A DNA stretch of 64,000 nucleotides from Halichoerus grypus. Taxonomy: Eukaryota > Chordata > Mammalia > Carnivora > Phocidae. The notes under the pieces were generated by a model that saw only the letters and a list, made by a program, of their open reading frames with translations, had not been told where the DNA came from and ran no database searches. How positions within the stretch are numbered: position 1 is the stretch's first letter; each line of letters opens with the position of its first letter. Shown here piece by piece: positions 57,595 to 64,000 of this stretch. The translations under genes were made by a program, and so were the position numbers. The stretch is taken from NCBI RefSeq assembly GCF_964656455.1, contig NC_135715.1, forward strand, positions 170,158,437 through 170,222,436. Reading direction: 5' to 3'.

Positions 57595-59452
57595 GAATTT
57601 TCCCCCTACCTTTGGTTTTTACTCCCTACTATTCCCACCCAGGGAGAAAGGCCTTATATGCTCATGTGGCCTCAGGTCTCTGGGTCTGATTTTTTTTTTC
57701 ATCAAATTTCTGGGACTCAAACGCATCACTTTTTAAATATCAATCCCAACTCCTGACAGTTCAGCAAACTCCAAATTTGAGGTCATCACACAGTATATCT
57801 AAAAACTCTCTGGATGTGTGTACCACATGATACCGGAAGCTGACTTTGGAATAAGCCGGTGCTCTGCAGAGACTCCAGAGCAAGTGGTCTGTTTCTTTGT
57901 GACCTGGGGTGGTCAGAGCAGCCCTCCCTAACCCCACTCCACTCACAGTATGTTTCTTCATTTATCAAGAGTATATTTCCATAGAAGTTATGAGGGCAAA
58001 ATTGGCTGAAAAATTATGGGTAACCACAGTGTTTTCTGCAAACTCCCCACCCCCAAAAAAGTCGTGTTGCTAAAAAATGGCCCAATGGTTCCAACTCTGC
58101 CATGTTTTCTTCTAAACATTTACAATGTCCGTTATTTATAAATGTGTGCTTAGGGAGTTCAGAACTAATTTTTTTTTTTTTTTACCAAAAATGGAAATAA
58201 AAACAATTATCACCCAAAAAAGCACAGGTGAATGACAGAAATTATTTGGAGTTTGGTGGTGGGAGTTGAAGAAGGTTTCCCTAATAGCCTCCACACCATT
58301 ACAATAAGCATTTGCTCTTTGTATCTAAAATGTATTGAATGTATCTTTAGCATTGTATAGTATCTTGTAACATAGCATTATGTTAGGTGCTGGTGATTTA
58401 AACAATTGCTGGAGTGTGTCACAAAACCCAGTGTGAGGCAGGGTTGGGGACAGAAGGAAAACTGGGGCACTGAGAGTTCCATTTACTTAGTGAGTTAAGC
58501 AAGGATATTGACTTTGTGGCAGTCAGCACATACGGGGTGGTTGACTCAGGGGCTGAGTCAGACTAATTAGCTCTCAGCCTGGAAAGCCCTGACACGGAGT
58601 GAAGACTGAGAAAGCCACAGTGATGGTGCCAGAGTGTTCCAGCTCGGGCATGACAATTCAAGCTAGCTTGGGCTGAGAAAGATAAATACTCGGTCAAGTG
58701 GACTATGGCTGGAAAGTAAAAAAAAAAAAAAAAAATCAGAGCACATCAGGCCAACAAATAAGAGCAGAAGGCAGTGGGTCAGGATCCACAGCAAGAGTAA
58801 ATAGAGGAAGTAAGTTTCTGCAGCAAGGCTTGAGGTTAAGTAACCTCCAGCACAGGATTTTTAATGGGAAATAACCACACATAATGGAAGCCCATCTGGT
58901 CTTACAGGAACCACACTTTGTAAAGCCGAAAGGGAGCTTTAGACAAATTTTTAACAGACGTAAGTCACTGTCCTTGCCATCGCGAAACTAGTTCCAGAGA
59001 CAAGATATGTACAGAAAAAATTTAAAAATGTTATTGTGCTTATTCTGGAAATAAGACCTCATGGTAAGCCTTGGAAAGGATGCAAGGATGAAACTAACAT
59101 GGTCACTACCCTTAAAGATTTTATAGTCTAAGGAAAAGATGAATATGATGACAAAGTTCATTGCTACATGAGAGAAGCTCCAGATAAGTAGAAGTAAGTA
59201 TAAGGCCAGGTCTAAAATGACAAAACCTTGAACTGCTAGGGACAGTGGTACTTAGATTTCAATGGCAAACAGGATTTAAACACAGAGTTAATCATCTCAA
59301 GCAAATGTTCCCTTCAGGGAAAGAAAAGTCCTGCCAATAACAGATGGAGGCCTGAAAAGATTGCCCATTTAGTTAAGCAGTAATGGAAGCCAGTGCTGTT
59401 GACGATCACCCCAGCCACACCTGTATCAGAAAAAATGACACCTGGGCGCCAA
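57595..59452. other. Unique sequence with paired AP-1 motifs
   Basis: No exon is recognised. TGACTCA at 58542-58548 and TGAGTCA at 58554-58560 are followed by CTAATTAG at 58563-58570. An A-run lies at about 58719-58736. The part at about 59060-59220 faintly resembles reversed L2, but I do not call it. Confidence 0.45.
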
Positions 59453-59516
59453 ATTGTGTGAGTGCCCGTGTGCGTGCGTGTGTGTGCGTGTGCATGTGTG
59501 TGTGTGGTGTGTGTTG
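59453..59516 (+). repeat. (GT)n microsatellite, impure
   Basis: GT units with GC and CAT interruptions. Confidence 0.9.
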
Positions 59517-60376
59517 GAACATTCTTAAAAATTGACAGTCCTCCTTAAATACTTCCATTCCTGTGCTCATTACTCAAAAGAAATTTTATTAACCTCAAAT
59601 TTTAAGAAGTATATGTCATTTATTGTATATTTGTTCCCATTTACTTTCATTTTTTTTCCTAGAATTAAAAAAGATTTTACCTTGGAAATTCACAAATTAG
59701 ACTTCTTTGCTACTTCTCTCCTTTCCCCAGGAAACCATCTTTGTGTTCTTAAATTGACAAATACAAAAGGCCAATGAAACTCAAATGGGCCATTTGAAAA
59801 TAATAAATTGTATCCAAATAAACCGTAAGTTCAAACAGAAATTGTGCTTTCCCATTTTTTTAGGTTATGCCAGTCAACATATACTAAATAATGAGTAGAA
59901 ACTTGGTAAATGTGATTTTATTTAAAAAAGAAAAAAAAGCTCCATTTAAGTAGTTGAAAAACTGATTCTGAAGTATGTCCTAAAGGAATTGATTTTATCA
60001 TAGGATCTCTAGAGACTTTGAGTTTAGTTGCTCAAGAAAGTCAATACTCCCTCATAAATCAGAAATGATGGGTGTGGTAATGGAGCATTATGAACATCGG
60101 AAAGAAAGCAAAATTATTTCAGAAGACATAATTATATGACTGCAAATTCAAGCAAATCAACGGAAAAACTTTTGTGAATGGAAAAAAGAAAGGGAATTAG
60201 GTCCCATATGCCTGCCATAATGACTGAGAAGTTCAAGAATTACCAGGTGAGCCTTGTCGCTTTAAGTGGGGGTCCAATACCATGTTCATGGGTCTTCCCA
60301 TAGTCAGTTCATCACTCCTTTTTCATGGTAGGTTGACTATTTTACACTTTTAAAATTATTTTTATTCTTAGCTATA
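59517..60376. other. Unique AT-rich sequence, no gene seen
   Basis: No exon or repeat recognised. Confidence 0.45.
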
Positions 60377-60693
60377 CAGTTGACCCTTGAGCAATGGGGG
60401 TTAGGTATCTCCAACCCCCATACATTTGAAAATCCATCTACAATTTTTGATTCCCCGAAACCTTAACTGTTAATAGCCTACTGCTGACCAGAAGCAATAA
60501 CACAGTTGATTAACATATATTTTGTATGTTATATATATTATATACTGTATTATTACAATAAAGCAAGCTAGAGCAAAGAAAATATCATTAAGTAAATCAC
60601 AAGGAAGAGAAAATACATTTATAGTAAATGTAAAAAATCCATGTGTAAGTAGACACGCACAGTTCAAACCCATGTTGTTCAAGGGTCAAACGT
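60377..60693 (+). repeat. MER6-like DNA transposon (Tigger group)
   Basis: It starts 'cagttgacccttgagcaatg' and ends 'gttgttcaagggtcaa', the inverted terminal repeat. Inside are 'taatagcctactgctgacca', 'acatattttgtatgttatat' and 'aaatcacaaggaagagaaaa'. The length of about 317 bases fits the non-autonomous family. A TA dinucleotide lies at the left flank, as expected for a mariner-type target. Confidence 0.85.
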
Positions 60694-60730
60694 GTATTAC
60701 ATTATATTCACGATGGACTGTTAATTAAAA

Positions 60731-60905
60731 ATAGGAAGCATGGGGCATGGACACAGCGGCTTGTAAGGGCCTCCAGCAACTGGTGGGGACAAGAGGCACA
60801 GGGACTCAGGCCTGGGGTGGCCTGGACACCCTGGTGCCGGCCCAGGGCTAGGTGGAGACCAGAGGAGCTGCAGGTTCTGGGGGTTGGGGGCCAGAGGTAA
60901 CATAA
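60731..60905. other. Small GC-rich patch, identity unknown
   Basis: About 175 bases, clearly GC-rich and G-rich on the plus strand, between a MER6-like element and an L1 fragment. The minus-strand frame at 60721-60903 is Pro-rich and may be chance. Not CpG-rich enough to suggest a promoter. Confidence 0.4.
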
Positions 60906-60929
60906 TACCTCTATGGCAGTGGAGAGCAG

Positions 60930-61085
60930 AAATGGAGACCAGGCATCCTTGCCTTGATTTTAGTGGAAATGCCGCCAGTCTTTTCCCATTAAATAAGATG
61001 CTGGCCTTAGGAATAAGGTTTATTAATATGGTGAATGATACTGGATTTCTTAATATTTAACTCAACTTTCATTTATCGAAAAAGT
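60930..61085 (-). repeat. L1M ORF2 fragment, minus strand
   Basis: 'caggcatccttgccttgatt', 'gccagtcttttcccattaaa' and 'taagatgctggcc' are reversed L1 ORF2 landmarks in the reverse-transcriptase region. Confidence 0.6.
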
Positions 61086-61099
61086 TCTACTCTTTCATG

Positions 61100-61300
61100 A
61101 AACCGGCATGCAAGAGATTAGAAGCCAAGTGGCTGGGCAGGAGTGGGGTTGCCCCATCCTGGTGAAAGTGAGCACCCTGGTGTCCTGGAGCAGCCAAGGG
61201 CCATCATGTTGGGGGAGTCCTCCCAACCCTGGAAGGAACTTGGCCCAGCCTTGCCAGAGATGTGTTGCAGGGGAATCTGCTACTGTGTTTTATAATGAGG
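61100..61300. other. Small GC-rich patch, identity unknown
   Basis: A second GC-rich patch of about 200 bases ('gggttgccccatcctggtga'). The plus-strand frame at 61108-61317 has no domain. Confidence 0.35.
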
Positions 61301-62254
61301 CAATGATTCTGTCTTAAATGAAGACCTAAACTTGTGTCACTTATCACCCATGTGAACTTCTGATCATCTGAAGTAACTGGAGAAGTACAATAACAAAGCT
61401 TAGTGTCTGACTCATTCCATGAGGGTATGCTTTTTGACTTTTTGTACTCTTACTTTCAGGAAAATTTCTGCATGTTATGTTGCATTTCATGGCATAATCC
61501 TGAACAATGGTGAAATCAAAGATCCAGCAATTTGAACTTACTATATTTTAGGTTGATTCATGTAACAGCCAAACATGCCCTGGGATACAAATAAATAATG
61601 TTTACCCTGAAAAATATAGCCCCATTATGAGTAAATTGTGTTAATGCTGGTGACTAACTGGTAACCTTCCTTGTTCTCATCCCATTTCCATGGAATATAT
61701 CTTTCAAATCCCCCCATCTGTTGAGCAAACACTTGGAATGTAATATGGATTCTTAATGCTCTAAGAGGTTGTGTTCTGGCATGAATAGCTTAAAGAAAAA
61801 AAAAATTGGCTCAAGCAACCGATTGGATCATTTTAGCTAATATTCTGTTTGAACAACAGTTTCTATTTGATTAGTATTTTTCCTTCCTTTGTAATTCCCC
61901 AAGCTTGCCTCTGTTATGTTTCATAGGAAACGAATCTGTCAGCAGAGAATCTATACTGATATGTAAATTTATCATTTTTTTCATTAGTGCTCGATATTCT
62001 TTTCATCTAAATTTCAGAAACTGACTTCAAAAACTCAGTTTCCCTTTATCTGTATTCTCAATAAAATTTCACCCAGGCTTGGGTGATTTAATATTTATAT
62101 CCATAGTTTCTAAAAGTCTTATGTAAATAAAGATTGAAATGTTAATTTGAAAAAAGAAAAAAAACCAGGAAGCATGGATGTTTACATACAACCTTTTTTA
62201 GATGATTATAGAAAATTTGATATTTTTGTAAATTTATTTAAGGTGAGTTATTCA
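61301..62254. other. Unique AT-rich sequence, no gene seen
   Basis: No exon or repeat recognised. A-run at about 61796-61804. Confidence 0.45.
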
Positions 62255-62910
62255 TTTGTTCAGCAAATATAGAATGAATGACTACTATATTTCAGGTATT
62301 ATGCTAAATGTTGGGTCTAAAATAAACAAAACAGAGAAGATTTCTACTCTCCTGGATTTTATGGTTTAGTTGGTGAGATAATAAATATAGAAATAAATAT
62401 ATAATTATAAACTCTTATAATCACCATGAAGAAAATGAATAAGATACAATAAGAACATAGTATAAGTTGAAAGTCAGGTAAAACATCCCTAAAAAAAGTG
62501 AATATTGAAGATGAGATTGATGGAAATTGGGAGCTTCCCAGAAAAAGAAATGAAAAAAGGGTTGGGAAAACACAACAACAATACCTTTGTGGTAAGAGCA
62601 TTGTACCCAGAGGAAAACTGCACTTAGAGAGTTAGACAACGAGAGATCCTTGTTGCTCCTTGAAAGAAAATTTGACTATTTTATTTTTTTGACTTTTATG
62701 TTAAATACAGTTGGAACCATTAAGCAATGGAATAAATTTATTTACATTTTCAACGATTTTTATGACTTCTATGTAGAAATGGCTAATAGGATGGCAAGGA
62801 TGAGAGCAGGGATGCCACTTAAGAGGGTCATAATTGCTATAAGCAAATATACTGAGTGACTTAGACCATGGTAGGGGGCAGTGGAGATGGACAGAAGTAG
62901 ATATATTTGA

Positions 62911-63085
62911 GGGGCACCTGCGTGGCTTGGTCAGTTAAGCGTCTGCCTTCGGTTCAGGTCATGATCCCTGAGTCCTCGGATCGAGCCGCTTCTCCCTCTC
63001 TCTCTGCCCCTCTCCCTGCTTATACACACTCTCTCTCTCACTCACTCACTCTTTCTCTCAAATTAAAAAAATCTTAAGAAAAAAA
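62911..63085 (+). mobile_element. CAN SINE, plus strand, inside L2
   Basis: 'ggggcacctgcgtggcttgg', 'gttaagcgtctgccttcggt', a CT tract and an 'aaaatcttaag' tail. Part of the body is deleted after 'gatcgagccgc'. The flanks 'gaagtagatatatttga' (62894-62910) and 'gaaatagagatatttga' (63086-63102) are the target-site duplication, and the L2 sequence resumes right after. Confidence 0.95.
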
Positions 63086-63184
63086 GAAATAGAGATATTT
63101 GAGAAAGTTTTAGCAGTGGACTGAATAGGATTTGATGATGGATTCTGGGATATGAACAATAGAAAAATGAAAAGGTAAAGTTTG

Positions 63185-63258
63185 TAAGTCCAACACCTAG
63201 AATAGCACCTAGCACAAAACAGATACTTAATAAATAATTGTTCAATGAATGAATGAAT
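63185..63258 (+). repeat. L2 3' tail, plus strand, with (GAAT)n end
   Basis: 'atagcacctagcacaaaaca' and 'gaatgaatgaatg' form a plus-strand L2 end. It replaces a short piece of the antisense L2 around it. Confidence 0.6.
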
Positions 63259-63800
63259 GCCTGTATAAATCAGTGCAGGTGCCATTTAATAAAATGAGGA
63301 AAACTGGAGAAGTTGTTTTCTGATAAGACATTGAGTTTGATACGCCTGTGAATATTCAGAGTGAATCATTAGAACTATATCTGGAGCTCAGAAAAGAGTA
63401 AGAATCTAAGATATGAGTTACAGACAGAGTGATGGTACTTAAAGCCAGTGAGCATATAGAGTAAGAAAAGAAGAGGATTCTAGATTGAGCCATGAAAAAT
63501 TCCAGTATTTAGAGGATGGACAAAGAACAGGAGTTAATAAAGAAGACTAACAAGGAACATCCAAGTATAGCGGTGACATTCTGGACAGTGCAACAAGGAT
63601 GTCAAGACAGACACTGCTTTAAGAAGGATGTGGTAGTCAACTGTGCCAAAACATTTAGTCACACAAAAATTTTAAAGTCCGTTAGATTGTGCAACACTGA
63701 TATCGTTGGTAATCTCTGTGAGAGCAAGGTTTATGAATGATAGAGGCAGGGACAAATGGGTGTAGGCTCAATAGTGAGTGAGAAGTCAGGAAGTGGAAAA

Positions 63801-64000
63801 TGCATATGTGGACAACCCAATTATAAGTTGAATTTATCTGATTCACATTCTTACCAAGTATATTCAAATGTTTCTAGAACTCTAGAAATTAAACATTGGT
63901 AAGAGATGACAGGAGAATGATTGTATGTAGTTTTTCATTTATTAGAAAGAAAACCACTCATTTTATTAACTAAGAACAAAACTAAAAAAAAATAGAAATG
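63801..64000. other. Unique AT-rich end of window
   Basis: Nothing recognised. The L2 copy may continue weakly into it. Confidence 0.4.

Larger units (their letters stand above)
62255..63800 (-). repeat. Long L2 LINE copy, antisense, with two insertions
   Basis: Reversed L2 from the 3' end ('tttgttcagcaaatatagaa', 'aggtattatgctaaatgttg') through the 3' region into ORF2 ('ggcagtggagatggacagaa', 'gaacatccaagtatagcggt'-like part, 'gtggtagtcaactgtgccaa'). The order is kept over about 1.5 kb, interrupted by a CAN SINE (62911-63085) and by a short plus-strand L2 tail. No reading frame remains. Confidence 0.7.

Noticed and set aside
60721..60903. GC-rich patch as a CpG-island promoter
   Set aside because: It is short and has few CpG dinucleotides. 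GC richness alone is not enough.
1..64000. A new multi-gene biological system
   Set aside because: I looked on both strands for clustered genes, toxin-like, defence or biosynthetic modules and found only retroelement and transposon remnants in non-coding DNA.

Overview
This window is nuclear DNA from a mammal of the order Carnivora. The evidence is the repeat content. There are about a dozen tRNA-Lys-derived CAN SINEs, with the caniform head, a CT-rich tail and AATAAA-type ends, most flanked by clear target-site duplications. There are also L1 3' ends of the carnivore type, with a purine-rich 3' UTR. Older layers shared by all placental mammals are present too: MIR, L2, MLT1 LTRs, MER20, MER6-like and L1M. 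The SINE and L1 types fit caniforms (bear, seal, mustelid or dog lineages), most likely an arctoid, but I cannot name a species.

I find no host protein-coding exon, no structural RNA gene, no CRISPR array and no bacterial or organellar sequence. The open reading frames are short and unconvincing, except those inside L1 and L2 copies, which are broken. The window reads as AT-rich intergenic or deep-intronic DNA.

Layout. 1-5.4 kb is mostly unique sequence with one strong CTCF-type motif at 3567. 5.4-9.8 kb holds an MLT1 LTR split by an L1 end, three CAN SINEs and a MIR. 14.4-15.9 kb is an old L1M copy carrying a young L1 insertion with a probable 3' transduction, plus a nearly perfect 250-bp-period tandem duplication. 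24.9-25.3 kb has two short SINEs, one joined head to head to an L1 3' end between a shared target-site duplication. 27.1-34.5 kb is a 7.4-kb L1 complex: a copy inverted by twin priming, interrupted by a duplicated ORF2 segment, by two more L1 ends joined head to head, and by a GAAA microsatellite. 34.5-46 kb is mainly unique with MIR, L1M and L2 remnants and one G-quadruplex motif. 46-53 kb holds L1, MLT1, L2, MER20, MIR and SINE copies. 53.5-54.1 kb has three RFX X-box motifs. 56.2-57.2 kb is an unexplained GC-richer block. 60.4-64 kb holds a MER6-like transposon, small GC-rich patches and a long antisense L2 copy interrupted by a SINE.

No genes work together here. The interest lies in how the retroelements inserted and rearranged, and in a few motif clusters that may be regulatory. 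I do not see a new biological system in this window. All repeat names rest on pattern recognition from memory and should be confirmed with RepeatMasker using a carnivore library.
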